A stretch of 64,000 nucleotides of DNA from Paenibacillus_E sp052115445 (GTDB taxonomy: Bacteria; Bacillota; Bacilli; Paenibacillales; NBRC-103111). A program made the position numbers and the translations under genes. The stretch covers positions 62,001 to 126,000 of the forward strand of contig NZ_JBFRGR010000009.1 in NCBI RefSeq assembly GCF_052115445.1, written 5' to 3'. This document shows, piece by piece, positions 46,329 through 55,672 of this stretch (position 1 is the first letter of the stretch; every line of letters begins with the position of its first letter). The notes under the pieces were generated by a model. It searched no databases and was not told where the DNA came from. It saw nothing but the letters and a program-made list of their open reading frames with translations.

Positions 46329-46360
46329 ATGGCCGAAATGCTTAAGCGCATTTCGGCCAT
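46329..46360 (+). terminator. Hairpin after the binding-protein gene of operon 3
   Basis: A perfect 13-bp stem (46329-46341 with 46348-46360) has a 6-base loop and only a weak T tract afterwards. It probably limits or separates transcription of the esterase and GH106 genes from the transporter genes. Confidence 0.6.
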
Positions 46361-46434
46361 TGAGTCATTCATATTCTGTTTGTTAGGTATCCAAGGGGGT
46401 TTGGAAAAGATCATATTTATTAGGAGAGATTACT

Positions 46435-47085
46435 ATGACAACTAGTAAAAAAGTTGTGTTATTTCAAGGGGATTCCATTACGGACGGGAACCGAGGGAGG
46501 ACAACCGATCCTAATCATATTCTGGGACATGGCTATGCTTTTATTATCGGATCCAAGTTGGGCTTCGATATTGCAGAACAACCTATTGAGTTCGTCAACC
46601 GTGGAGTCAGTGGCAATCGGGTCTCTGATTTGTATGCCCGCTGGAACGAAGATTGCATCAGCATTAAGCCCACCCTGCTCAGCCTCCTAATCGGAGTAAA
46701 CGACGTTTGGAGCTCTATAAACGGAGAACCCATTGGTACCACCGCCTGTTTCGAGCGGACGTACCATATACTTATGAAAGAGACCCGGGAATTTCTTCCG
46801 GATACCAAGCTTGTCTTGTGCGAACCGTTCATCCTGAGAACCGGAGCAACTTCAGAAAGATGGGACATCTGGAAGAAGACGATGCAGGGATACCAACAAA
46901 CCGTACGTGACCTGGCCGAAGAATTCGAAGCTGTATTCGTTCCACTCCAGAAGGCTTTCGAAGAAGCCTGTTCCAGAGCTGACGCTTCATACTGGATTTG
47001 GGACGGCGTACATCCGACTTCCGCTGGACACCAGCTTTTGGCCAATCAATGGTTATCTGTGGTTCAACAAAAGGGTTTAATTTAA
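46435..47085 (+). CDS. SGNH/GDSL esterase, probably a carbohydrate deacetylase
   Basis: A 216-residue SGNH hydrolase without signal peptide. All four blocks are present: FQGDSITDG (Ser14 nucleophile), NRGVSGN (oxyanion Gly), IGVNDVW (oxyanion Asn) and WDGVHPTSAGH (Asp190, His193). GGAGAG precedes the ATG. Its position between the importer and the GH106-like gene suggests removal of O-acetyl groups from imported pectic oligosaccharides before glycosidase action; the ester substrate is inferred. Confidence 0.85.
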   Translation: MTTSKKVVLFQGDSITDGNRGRTTDPNHILGHGYAFIIGSKLGFDIAEQPIEFVNRGVSGNRVSDLYARWNEDCISIKPTLLSLLIGVNDVWSSINGEPIGTTACFERTYHILMKETREFLPDTKLVLCEPFILRTGATSERWDIWKKTMQGYQQTVRDLAEEFEAVFVPLQKAFEEACSRADASYWIWDGVHPTSAGHQLLANQWLSVVQQKGLI

Positions 47086-47121
47086 TGGATGTTCATATCC
47101 GAATCTCAGGAGGATCTTTAC

Positions 47122-50100
47122 ATGAATTACAAGAATCTGCGCGAGAGGTTTGCTTCACCCGATCCGGACTTCGGTCCAGTGCCTTTTTGGTGGTGGAGTG
47201 CGGAGGAAGTAACAGCGGAACGCATTCGATGGCAATTACAGAAATTCCGCAGTGGAGGCTTGCGCAATATTGGCATCATTAATATTGCGCCGACGGGTCC
47301 ACAATACGGAAGCGTTGCCGACGATCCGCCATACTTTAGCGAGCGCTGGTGGTCTATGTTCGAAGTGGCTGTGCGGGAAGCGCAGAGGCTGGGTATGCGT
47401 ATTTTCTTCTACGACCAAATCGGCTTCTCAGGATCGAACTTCCCAGCCCACCTTGTCGCGGAGCAGCCGGAATTAGCCGGTTACCAGCTTCGCAGACTTG
47501 CACTTGGCGAGGAGCTTTCTGAGGGCGTAGAGCTGCTAACTGAGAGCGGCGGCTATCGTTACATAACTGTTCGGCAAGGATTTAACTGGCTCGACAAGAG
47601 CGCGACAGAGCAGTTGTATGATCGGATTTACGGCGAGTTCGAGCGGCGTTTTCCGAGTGAGCTAGGCCGGACGATTGGCGGCAGCTTTCAGGATGAGCTT
47701 CCATCGATGCCGTTATGGACGGATAGCCTTCCCAATCTGTATGCCGAACGGTATGGAGAGGACTTGATTGCAGCATTACCGGCCCTGTTCGAGGATGTGG
47801 AGGGAGCTTCGTTCATCCGCAGGCGCGTCTACGAGCTGGCGACAGAGCTGGCGGAGGAAGCTGTGTTCAAGCTGCAACATGAGTGGCACAATCGCCATAA
47901 TATGCTGCAGTGCTGCGATCAGGCTGGACCTGCGCGTCGCGCCGATCTGCATGGTGCGCAACGGCTGTATCTGGATTACATGCGCACCCATCGCTGGTAC
48001 AATGCAGCTGGCAGCGATATGGATGGCGAGATCAAGCCACATGCTTCGATGGTTCATTTGCACGGGGGCAAACGGGTGTTTCTGGAGTCTTTCCATACGA
48101 GCGGCTGGGGCGGAACGATGGAGGAGACGTTGCACTGGCTGGTGCCTTGGCTGCAGTCTGGCGTGACGCTTTACAGTCCTCACTCTGTCTATTACAGTAC
48201 GCGTGGCGGATGGTGGGAGTGGGCGCCGCCCGACACGGGATGGCGTCAGCCGTATTATGAGCATTACGGCGTGTTGGTCGATACGGTCAGCCGCGCATGC
48301 TGGCTGTTAACGCAAGGAACGCATGTCGCCGATGTCGCGGTACATTATCCTTCGCACGCAGCATGCGGTTGGATGTCGCTTTCAGACGGAGGGCCGCTCC
48401 AGCATCCGATGGTTGTCGCCAACTTGATGCCGAATAAGCGACTCGAGCATGTTCAAGCGGTTTACCAATCTCTGACGGGCCGTTGGAATCGCAAGGAGCG
48501 TAATGAACCAGGTGCGCTTCGCTCCGCATGCATGGATTTTGATGTGACGGACGATTCTGCTTTGGAGATTGCGAAGATGTCAGACGGCAAGCTTCGAATT
48601 GGCGACGAATCATTCTCTGCGCTAATACTGTGCGGCACCACAATTATGGATGATGCTGCCTTAGCGAACGTGAAAGCATGGATTGAAACCGGTGGACTGG
48701 TAATTGCTGTACAGTGCGGAGAGGATGATCCGGTGCTGGAGGGTGCTATCTATGTCAGCTCCGCCCAAGACGCGTTAGAAATACTTGAATCGAAGTCACT
48801 GGGTCGCACCAATGGGCCGAATATGCCGTTGATGCGCAGGACAGAAGACGCTGATATATTCCTATTGCTGCCGGAAGCGGGGGAGCTGCTGCCGATGCAC
48901 GAACCGTCGGGTGAATGGGCGCGGCCTCCGCGGAGCGCACGCTATCGTCTACGCACTGTAGGCTATCCGCAGCTGTGGGATCCGGTGAGTGGGCAGGTGT
49001 CCCCGCTTTCATATAACAGGGACGGTGAATGGGTTGAACTGGAAGTGGTATTCGACAGCTGGCCAGCGGCATTCGTCGTATGCCCATGGGATCAAACGGA
49101 GGCTGAAGTGTTCGGCCATTCCACTCGCCCATCGGACAGCCAGGTGCTACCAGCGGAAGTACCCGCGCTTCCTGCAGAACAGGACCCGGTAACAGAGCTG
49201 CACGACTGGCAGGTATTGGCAGTGCCCACGCTTGATAATCGCTATGGGGATTTCGATTTACATGGCGGTCAAACGGCTTTTGCACCGATCGAGCGCCGCG
49301 AGCTGCTTGTCGCACGTGAGGAGAGCGAATCGGACGGCATGGCAGCTAACTGGCTTGTGAGCATCCTTGACGATTCGGTCTGGATGAAACGGCTGTGGAG
49401 CGAGGCGGCTTACTGGGAAGCATCTCGGGAACAGAGCTTTGATGCAGGCAGCATTTGGCCGGTCGTCTACAGTAATACGCTGGGGGATCTGTCATTCCGG
49501 ACATGGGCGGGCCGTATGGGCCGGGTTCCCCGTAAATTCTTGAATTTGGGAATGGCGGATTTAGGCGATAAGGTATGGGCGAGGACGCATGTAGTAGCGC
49601 CGAAGGCCGGGACATACTGGCTGCGCACGGAGAGCAATGCGGCAATCATGCTATGGGTGAATGGAGAAAGGATCGCATGCAGCGGAGGTCCTGAGGAGCA
49701 GCGATCTGCCGTGTACCTGAAGTACGGAGCCAATTCGTTGCTGTTATGTGCGGAGGCGCTAGCCAATGGGCTGATCCGCACAGGGGTTACCTTGTGTGCG
49801 GAAGAGCAGGAGCCGCTGCCGAAGTGGATTTATTCTCCTAACCCTAATCCGAAAACTCGGTTGTCGTACACGATTTTCGAGCAGGACAACAGTGGTGTCA
49901 GTCGCGTACGCGTCATCTTCTGTGCGAAGGAGCGCGTTGTGCTCTATGTGAACGGCAAGCTTATGACCGAGCATGGCGATTTCAATCCGTATATCCGGCA
50001 AGGTCAAGAAGAAATTGATCTGACGCAGTATTGGCGCGGCGGCGATAATACCATAGAGCTTGTCATGCCAGAGGGTGAAGGTGTGGCAATGGTCGACGGC

Positions 50101-50976
50101 GTGATCGAGCGGGTAGATGGAAGCAATCAATTGTTCTGCACCGGCACATCGTGGTTGAATGAACAGGGACTGCACTCAGAGGTACTGCATGAAGCAGTGC
50201 TTCAGTTTGCAGAAACGGAGACAATGTGGCTTCCCGGCCGCACACATCCGCTGCCGAATATCGGCTGGCTGATGCCGGATGCCAAGCCGACGTCTCAGCC
50301 ACTGCCATTCGTGCGAGAACCAGCTCAGACGGGAAAACCAATTTGGCTGCGCTTCCCACTCCCGGCTGGTGCCACAGCGCTTCAGGTCATCTGCGCTGGT
50401 GAGTGTGAATGTTGGATAGACGGAGAGCGGAAGGTAATGCGTGATGGCCAAGCTCGGTTCGAAACGCAGTCGGCAGGAACAATGGCTGCGCTTCGCATCG
50501 TGCCGAGTGATTTGAGTACTGAGACGGATGTGTTACTCGCGCCGATTCGGTTCGAGGTCGCGCCGGTCGAAGGAAAACTCGGCGATTGGAGATCCGTGCT
50601 GTGCCTGCCGCATCATAGCGGCGTAGTTGAGTATGAATCGATGGTCGAATGGAAAGAAGACAATGGCGCGGTACTTGAGTTGGGTCATGTTCGCGGTACG
50701 GCTGAGGTATGGCTGAATGGCAGCCCGCTTGGCGTACGCGCATGGAGTCCATATCGATTCAAGCTTGATGTCGGTCCGGGAACGCATCATCTGCGTATTC
50801 GGGTGACGAACACGTTGGGAACCCATTATGAAATCGGCCGCCCGTCAAGCAATGTCGGTGGATCCACGAATCCGAAGGTGTCTTACTGGCAGACGGATAC
50901 AATGCCTGAGCATTGGGAAACGGCTTTTGCAGCCGGCGGCCTGTATGGTCCCGTTAGCCTGTATGCCATTAAATAA
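47122..50976 (+). CDS. GH106-like alpha-L-rhamnosidase
   Basis: A 1284-residue intracellular enzyme. The N-terminal barrel shows features typical of GH106: GPVPFWWWSAEEV, GMRIFFYDQIGFSGSNFP, SFQDELP, and a central SFHTSGWGG segment followed by WEWAPPDTGWRQPYY. Long beta-sandwich regions follow, and the C-terminus has a GH2-type sugar-binding fold (AEVWLNGSPLGVRAWSPYRF). The ATG at 47122 has CAGGAGG upstream; the in-frame ATG at 47089 does not. GH106 enzymes remove alpha-L-rhamnose, including from RG-II. The sequence is divergent enough that another specificity cannot be excluded. Confidence 0.68.
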   Translation: MNYKNLRERFASPDPDFGPVPFWWWSAEEVTAERIRWQLQKFRSGGLRNIGIINIAPTGPQYGSVADDPPYFSERWWSMFEVAVREAQRLGMRIFFYDQIGFSGSNFPAHLVAEQPELAGYQLRRLALGEELSEGVELLTESGGYRYITVRQGFNWLDKSATEQLYDRIYGEFERRFPSELGRTIGGSFQDELPSMPLWTDSLPNLYAERYGEDLIAALPALFEDVEGASFIRRRVYELATELAEEAVFKLQHEWHNRHNMLQCCDQAGPARRADLHGAQRLYLDYMRTHRWYNAAGSDMDGEIKPHASMVHLHGGKRVFLESFHTSGWGGTMEETLHWLVPWLQSGVTLYSPHSVYYSTRGGWWEWAPPDTGWRQPYYEHYGVLVDTVSRACWLLTQGTHVADVAVHYPSHAACGWMSLSDGGPLQHPMVVANLMPNKRLEHVQAVYQSLTGRWNRKERNEPGALRSACMDFDVTDDSALEIAKMSDGKLRIGDESFSALILCGTTIMDDAALANVKAWIETGGLVIAVQCGEDDPVLEGAIYVSSAQDALEILESKSLGRTNGPNMPLMRRTEDADIFLLLPEAGELLPMHEPSGEWARPPRSARYRLRTVGYPQLWDPVSGQVSPLSYNRDGEWVELEVVFDSWPAAFVVCPWDQTEAEVFGHSTRPSDSQVLPAEVPALPAEQDPVTELHDWQVLAVPTLDNRYGDFDLHGGQTAFAPIERRELLVAREESESDGMAANWLVSILDDSVWMKRLWSEAAYWEASREQSFDAGSIWPVVYSNTLGDLSFRTWAGRMGRVPRKFLNLGMADLGDKVWARTHVVAPKAGTYWLRTESNAAIMLWVNGERIACSGGPEEQRSAVYLKYGANSLLLCAEALANGLIRTGVTLCAEEQEPLPKWIYSPNPNPKTRLSYTIFEQDNSGVSRVRVIFCAKERVVLYVNGKLMTEHGDFNPYIRQGQEEIDLTQYWRGGDNTIELVMPEGEGVAMVDGVIERVDGSNQLFCTGTSWLNEQGLHSEVLHEAVLQFAETETMWLPGRTHPLPNIGWLMPDAKPTSQPLPFVREPAQTGKPIWLRFPLPAGATALQVICAGECECWIDGERKVMRDGQARFETQSAGTMAALRIVPSDLSTETDVLLAPIRFEVAPVEGKLGDWRSVLCLPHHSGVVEYESMVEWKEDNGAVLELGHVRGTAEVWLNGSPLGVRAWSPYRFKLDVGPGTHHLRIRVTNTLGTHYEIGRPSSNVGGSTNPKVSYWQTDTMPEHWETAFAAGGLYGPVSLYAIK

Positions 50977-51204
50977 CAATATGCACATCTTTAGGTGACT
51001 AAGTCCCGCAAGGTGGATTGCTCTTACCCTAAAGGCCGTCGGCGCGAATTTAGACGCTTAAATGATATTGATTACATATAAAATAAGATGCTAGCACATG
51101 AAATCGATTGAATAAAATTCCATTATTGGATATCGCGGTTATATAATAAATGTATTAGCGAAGCACAATGTTCACACTAAAGCTCAAGTACAAGGAGGGA
51201 TAAC

Positions 51205-51981
51205 ATGCTTAACTTGATGATCGTAGATGACGAACCCTTTATGTTAAAGGGGCTGATTAATATCATTGAGAAAGGGCAGACACCATGCTCGCAGATCGTC
51301 AGTGCGTATGATGGATTTGATGCACTTGAAAAGCTGAAGAACTTCCGTCCCGATTTGCTTATTACGGATATTCAGATGCCGGAGATGAATGGACTAGAAC
51401 TGATACGAAAAGTGCGTGAGCGAGGCCTATGCGATCACTTCATAATTTTGACCGGATACGATGATCCTACCTATCTGCACCAAGCCATACGCTGTAAAGT
51501 GATTGATTATCTCTTAAAGCCGATTAATAAGGCAGAGCTTTACGACGTAATGACGAATCTGTCGCTTGAGTTGCTGGAAAGTGAGGATGAGGTTTCATCT
51601 CAAGCCTCATTAAATTGGGATGAAACCGTCCCAGGGATCGACTACGATCAAATGTCCAAAAATGTCAAAAAAATTATCCGGCATATCGAGACGCATTATA
51701 GGGAAAATATTTCACTCGATCAAATTGCCGAGCATGTATACTTACACCCCAATTATATTAGCTCGCTCTTTCGTAAAGAGACTGGGCTGACGCTGATTAA
51801 TTATTTGCATCTTTACCGCATTAAGAAGGCGAAGTTACTGATGCTTGGCGATTCGATGGATTCCTTACACCGTATATCCGAGCAAGTTGGTTATGAGAGC
51901 GTCCGACACTTCTTCAGCGTTTTCAAAAAATATTGCGGTCTCACACCGAGCGAATATCGGCAGCACTATAAAATGCATTAG
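51205..51981 (+). CDS. YesN-like response regulator (receiver plus AraC HTH)
   Basis: A 258-residue response regulator. The receiver domain (1-120) has the acidic pair in IVDDEP, the phospho-accepting Asp55 in LLITDIQMPEMNG and the conserved Lys105 in LLKPINK. A short linker leads to the AraC helix-turn-helix (~155-255: ISLDQIAEHVYLHPNYISSLFRKETG; DSLHRISEQVGYESVRHFFSVFKKYCG). Most YesN proteins are 350-540 residues with a large middle region; that region is missing here, which makes this a compact type. GGAGGG precedes the ATG. It is the likely partner of the kinase at 37325 and activator of the operons between and after them. Confidence 0.88.
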   Translation: MLNLMIVDDEPFMLKGLINIIEKGQTPCSQIVSAYDGFDALEKLKNFRPDLLITDIQMPEMNGLELIRKVRERGLCDHFIILTGYDDPTYLHQAIRCKVIDYLLKPINKAELYDVMTNLSLELLESEDEVSSQASLNWDETVPGIDYDQMSKNVKKIIRHIETHYRENISLDQIAEHVYLHPNYISSLFRKETGLTLINYLHLYRIKKAKLLMLGDSMDSLHRISEQVGYESVRHFFSVFKKYCGLTPSEYRQHYKMH

Positions 51982-52034
51982 TCATTCAAAATGTTCGCCC
52001 ATTGCATTTTGAAGTAGAAATAGGAGGTAATTAA

Positions 52035-53402
52035 ATGAATAATCATAGACCTTGGGATAACGGGAGACTCATTGTTTCGGAAAACGGACGGTATTTGCAA
52101 CATGCTGACGGAACTCCGTTTTTTTGGTTGGGAGATACGGCATGGCTAATCTTAAAACGGACGACGAGGGAGCAGGCGCTGACTTATCTGCGTGACCGGA
52201 AAAACAAGGGCTACAACGTCATTCAGATCATGCTTGTGCATGATTTAAATTCCGAGAACGCTTACGGGAGAGTGCCGTTCCGAGATCTCGATTTGGACCA
52301 GCCCGATGCGGAACGATCAGCAGAGTTTACAAGTTATTGGTCATATGCTGATGAGGTGATCGGAATGGCAGAGCGTGAAGGGCTGTATGTCGCTCTTGTC
52401 CCCGTATGGGGCAGCGTTGTAGAACATTATTCAATCAATGCCGGGACTGCGGAGCGTTACGGCGAATGGGTCGGCAATCGCTACAAGGATCGTTCTAACG
52501 TGATCTGGCTAAATGGAGGCGACATCCGTGGTAGCGATCATATGGATGCATGGCTCAATATGGGCCGTGCGATACGGAAGGCTGCCCCAAATCACCTGAT
52601 GACGTTTCATCCGTATGGACGGACACAGTCCTCGACGTGGTTCCATAACGAGGATTGGCTCGACTTCAATATGTTTCAGTCGGGGCATCGTAGCTATGAC
52701 CAGATGGAGGAGGACAAACCCGACACGTTAGTGGGCGAAGACAACTGGCGATTTGTGCAAATGGATTGGGCAAAAGTTCCAGCGAAGCCGACGATAGATG
52801 CCGAGCCGTCTTACGAGGATATTCCACATGGCTTGCATTTCTTGGAAGCTCCAAGATGGACTGCGGACGATGTGAGGCGTTATGCCTATTGGGCAGTGTT
52901 CGCAGGCGCATTCGGGCATACCTACGGACACAATGCGGTCATGCAGTTTCATACAGAGGAGCGGGGCGTCGGAGCATACGGCTGCACGCGGAGCTGGATC
53001 GACGCGTTGGATGATGACGGCGCAAAGCAGATGGTCCATTTGAAGCATCTGATCCTATCAAGGCCTTATCATGAGCGGACGCCTGACGAGACGACGATTT
53101 GCGGCGATCCGGGTTACCGATACGATCGTTTATTCGTGAACTTGGGCAAAAGCTATTTGCTGGCGTACACCTATACGGGCCGCACGATCACCCTGCGGCT
53201 TGGTCAATTCTCTGGCAAGCGGGCCGCGGTTTGGTGGTTCAATCCGCGAACAGGTGAAAGTGAATCCGCTGGACTGGTGGACAACGAGGGAATGCAAGCG
53301 TTCGTTCCTCCTTCGATAAGCGCACCAGGCAACGACTGGGTGCTGGTGCTTGACGATGTCGATCAAGTATTTGCGGCACCAGGTCTCCCATTTTTACGCT
53401 AA
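52035..53402 (+). CDS. GH140 apiosidase-like glycosidase
   Basis: A 455-residue intracellular enzyme of the DUF4038/apiosidase family GH140, the family that cleaves the D-apiose linkage of RG-II side chains. The N-terminal signature HADGTPFFWLGDTAWLI is followed by the barrel. Candidate catalytic residues are Asp163 in WLNGGDIRG and Glu257 in IDAEPSYED; their 94-residue spacing is close to that of the Asp/Glu pair of the characterised Bacteroides enzyme. The C-terminal ~90 residues form the usual small beta domain (VWWFNPRTGESE). AGGAGG precedes the ATG. In the same window an isomerase, FGGY kinase and split transketolase could consume the released apiose. Confidence 0.82.
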   Translation: MNNHRPWDNGRLIVSENGRYLQHADGTPFFWLGDTAWLILKRTTREQALTYLRDRKNKGYNVIQIMLVHDLNSENAYGRVPFRDLDLDQPDAERSAEFTSYWSYADEVIGMAEREGLYVALVPVWGSVVEHYSINAGTAERYGEWVGNRYKDRSNVIWLNGGDIRGSDHMDAWLNMGRAIRKAAPNHLMTFHPYGRTQSSTWFHNEDWLDFNMFQSGHRSYDQMEEDKPDTLVGEDNWRFVQMDWAKVPAKPTIDAEPSYEDIPHGLHFLEAPRWTADDVRRYAYWAVFAGAFGHTYGHNAVMQFHTEERGVGAYGCTRSWIDALDDDGAKQMVHLKHLILSRPYHERTPDETTICGDPGYRYDRLFVNLGKSYLLAYTYTGRTITLRLGQFSGKRAAVWWFNPRTGESESAGLVDNEGMQAFVPPSISAPGNDWVLVLDDVDQVFAAPGLPFLR

Positions 53403-53414
53403 ATTTATGACAGT

Positions 53415-53455
53415 CCCCCTCCGTAGGAGCCAATGTGTCACATTCGCTGAGGGGG
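53415..53455 (+). terminator. Hairpin after the GH140 gene
   Basis: A 7-bp GC arm (53415-53421 with 53449-53455) encloses an inner AATGTG/CACATT stem-loop (53432-53444). There is no strong T-run. It probably attenuates or ends the transcript before the GH42 gene. Confidence 0.5.
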
Positions 53456-53578
53456 CAGTACTTAATCTAAAGCAATTTCATTAAAAATGAACGCTGTATT
53501 GGTGCCATCGTGCGATTACAATGAATAGAAAAGACAGCGCTTACGTCTGTGCATTAACTCAAGGGGGACGAATTGCTG

Positions 53579-55627
53579 ATGATTACAGAGAACTTACCGA
53601 AAATCATGTACGGAGGAGACTATAACCCGGAACAATGGCCATCCGAAATTTGGGATGAGGACATGCGGCTGTTCCAGATCGCCGGCGTTGATATTGTCAC
53701 GCTTAACGTTTTCTCGTGGGCGCTTAATCAGCCGGATGAGAAAACGTATCGCTTTGACTGGCTGGACGAGATGATGGATAAGCTTCATGCACAGAGGATC
53801 AAGGTTTGCCTTGGCACATCGACTGCGGCACACCCAGCATGGATGGCGAAGCGGTATCCCGATGTCACGTTAGTCGAGTATGACGGCCGCAAGCGCAAGT
53901 TCGGCCGCCGGCATAATTCTTGCCCGAACAGCCCGACTTTCAGACTATATTCGGAACGGATGGCACGTAAGCTTGCTGAGCGCTATAAGGATCATCCTGC
54001 CTTGCTGCTGTGGCATGTAAATAATGAATACGGTTTGAGATGTTATTGCGACAACTGCGAGAAGGCGTTTCGCGTATGGCTGCGCGACCGGTACGGCACG
54101 CTCGAAGAGCTGAATCGCGCTTGGTATACACGTTTCTGGGGCCATACGTTTTATGATTGGAACGAAATCGTGCTGCCGAGTGCACTCAGTGAGCACCTAA
54201 GCTCGAGCAATGCGGATGATACCGCCTTCCAAGGCATTTCGCTAGACTATGATCGCTTCAATTCGGATGCCATTCTGGACTGCTACAAGCTTGAACGGGA
54301 CGCCATCAAGGAAGTAAATCCGGATGCGGCTGTGACTACGAACTTTCAAAGTAACGGCACCTATAAGCCGCTAAATTATTTCAAGTGGGCGAAGGAACTG
54401 GATGTTATTGCGCTCGATATGTATCCAGGAGACGACATGACTCCAAGCCAGATGGCGATGCGCTACGATTTAATGCGAGGATTGAAAGGCGGAGATCCGT
54501 TCTTGCTGATGGAATCGTGTCCGACTCAGCTTAACTGGCGCCCCCGCAATGCAGTGAAGCGTCCTGGCGTAAACCGTCTTTGGAGTCATCATGCCATCGC
54601 TCGTGGTGCGGATGCGGTGATGTACTTCCAACTGCGCCGCTCGCTCGGCGCATTCGAGAAGTTCCATGGAGCTATGATCGATCATGCCGGCCATGAGAAC
54701 ACCCGGGTATTCCGGGAATGCGCCCAGATTGGCAGCGAGCTTCAGCAGCTTGGTGATACGTTGATTGGCGCGCGCTCTGATGCGCGGGCGGCGATCGTGT
54801 TCGACTGGGATAACTGGTGGGCAATCGAGCATTCCAGCGGACTTACCGTGGATCTACGCTATGTCCATGAAGTAGAGAAGTATTATGACGCCTTCTACAG
54901 TCGGAATCTACAGGTTGATTTCATTAGCGTGGAAAGGGATCTGGCTAATTATGAGATCGTGGTTGCTCCGGTGATGTATTTGCTCCATCCGGGCTATGCC
55001 GCACGTTTGGAGCATTTCGTGGAGCAGGGCGGTACGCTCGTTACCACAACATTTAGCGGCATCGTGAACGAAAGCGATCTGGTTACGCCTGGCGGCTACC
55101 CTGGGGAGCTTCGCGAGCTGCTCGGGATATGGGTGGAGGAGATCGACGCACCGATGGAACATCAGCGAAATCGCGTCGTCATGACATCGCAACTTGGCGA
55201 GTTGGAAGGCTCGTACGATTGCGGCGTGCTGTGCGATGTCGTTCATGCGGAAGGAGCTGAGTCGTTTGCCGTATTCGAGCGCGACTTCTACCAAGGATTC
55301 CCTGCTCTTACTCGCAATCGACGCGGATCAGGCGAAGCATGGTACGTAGCGACCTCGCCGGAGTCATCTATGCTGAGCGGACTGATTGGGCATTTGTGTG
55401 AAACGCGTGGCATTCAGCCAGTGCTGGCTACGCCTTTCGGTGTGGAGGCGTCCGTCCGTGTCAAAGACGGAAAAGAATTCCTGTTCTTGCTTAATCATAA
55501 CGAGGATGCGGCCGAGGTTCAGCTAGGTGCAGGCACCTATGTTGATTTGTTAAGCGGCACTTCTCATGAAGGTAGGCTGCAGCTTGCCGCACTAGATGTC
55601 CAGATATTGGAAGCCGCTAATGCGTAA
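53579..55627 (+). CDS. GH42 beta-galactosidase
   Basis: A 682-residue intracellular GH42 enzyme. It begins with the family signature MYGGDYNPEQWPSEIWDED. The acid/base is Glu150 in WHVNNEYG and the nucleophile Glu312 in LLMESCPTQLNWRPRN. A metal-binding cysteine cluster (CYCDNC, with an earlier Cys in HNSCPNS) is present. The trimerisation domain (ARAAIVFDWDNWWAIE) and the C-terminal beta domain follow. The start is ambiguous: AAGGGGG lies 11 bases before the ATG at 53579 and 5 bases before a TTG at 53573. It would remove terminal beta-galactose from imported pectic or galactan oligosaccharides. Confidence 0.9.
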   Translation: MITENLPKIMYGGDYNPEQWPSEIWDEDMRLFQIAGVDIVTLNVFSWALNQPDEKTYRFDWLDEMMDKLHAQRIKVCLGTSTAAHPAWMAKRYPDVTLVEYDGRKRKFGRRHNSCPNSPTFRLYSERMARKLAERYKDHPALLLWHVNNEYGLRCYCDNCEKAFRVWLRDRYGTLEELNRAWYTRFWGHTFYDWNEIVLPSALSEHLSSSNADDTAFQGISLDYDRFNSDAILDCYKLERDAIKEVNPDAAVTTNFQSNGTYKPLNYFKWAKELDVIALDMYPGDDMTPSQMAMRYDLMRGLKGGDPFLLMESCPTQLNWRPRNAVKRPGVNRLWSHHAIARGADAVMYFQLRRSLGAFEKFHGAMIDHAGHENTRVFRECAQIGSELQQLGDTLIGARSDARAAIVFDWDNWWAIEHSSGLTVDLRYVHEVEKYYDAFYSRNLQVDFISVERDLANYEIVVAPVMYLLHPGYAARLEHFVEQGGTLVTTTFSGIVNESDLVTPGGYPGELRELLGIWVEEIDAPMEHQRNRVVMTSQLGELEGSYDCGVLCDVVHAEGAESFAVFERDFYQGFPALTRNRRGSGEAWYVATSPESSMLSGLIGHLCETRGIQPVLATPFGVEASVRVKDGKEFLFLLNHNEDAAEVQLGAGTYVDLLSGTSHEGRLQLAALDVQILEAANA

Positions 55628-55672
55628 GGGATGAAGTGCTATATCATACACAATGACAGGGGAGTTTAACCC

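Noticed and set aside
47768..48264. Long frames on both strands inside the GH106-like gene
   Set aside because: They are shadow frames of a GC-rich gene with strong coding features in its own frame. No start signals or family motifs were found.
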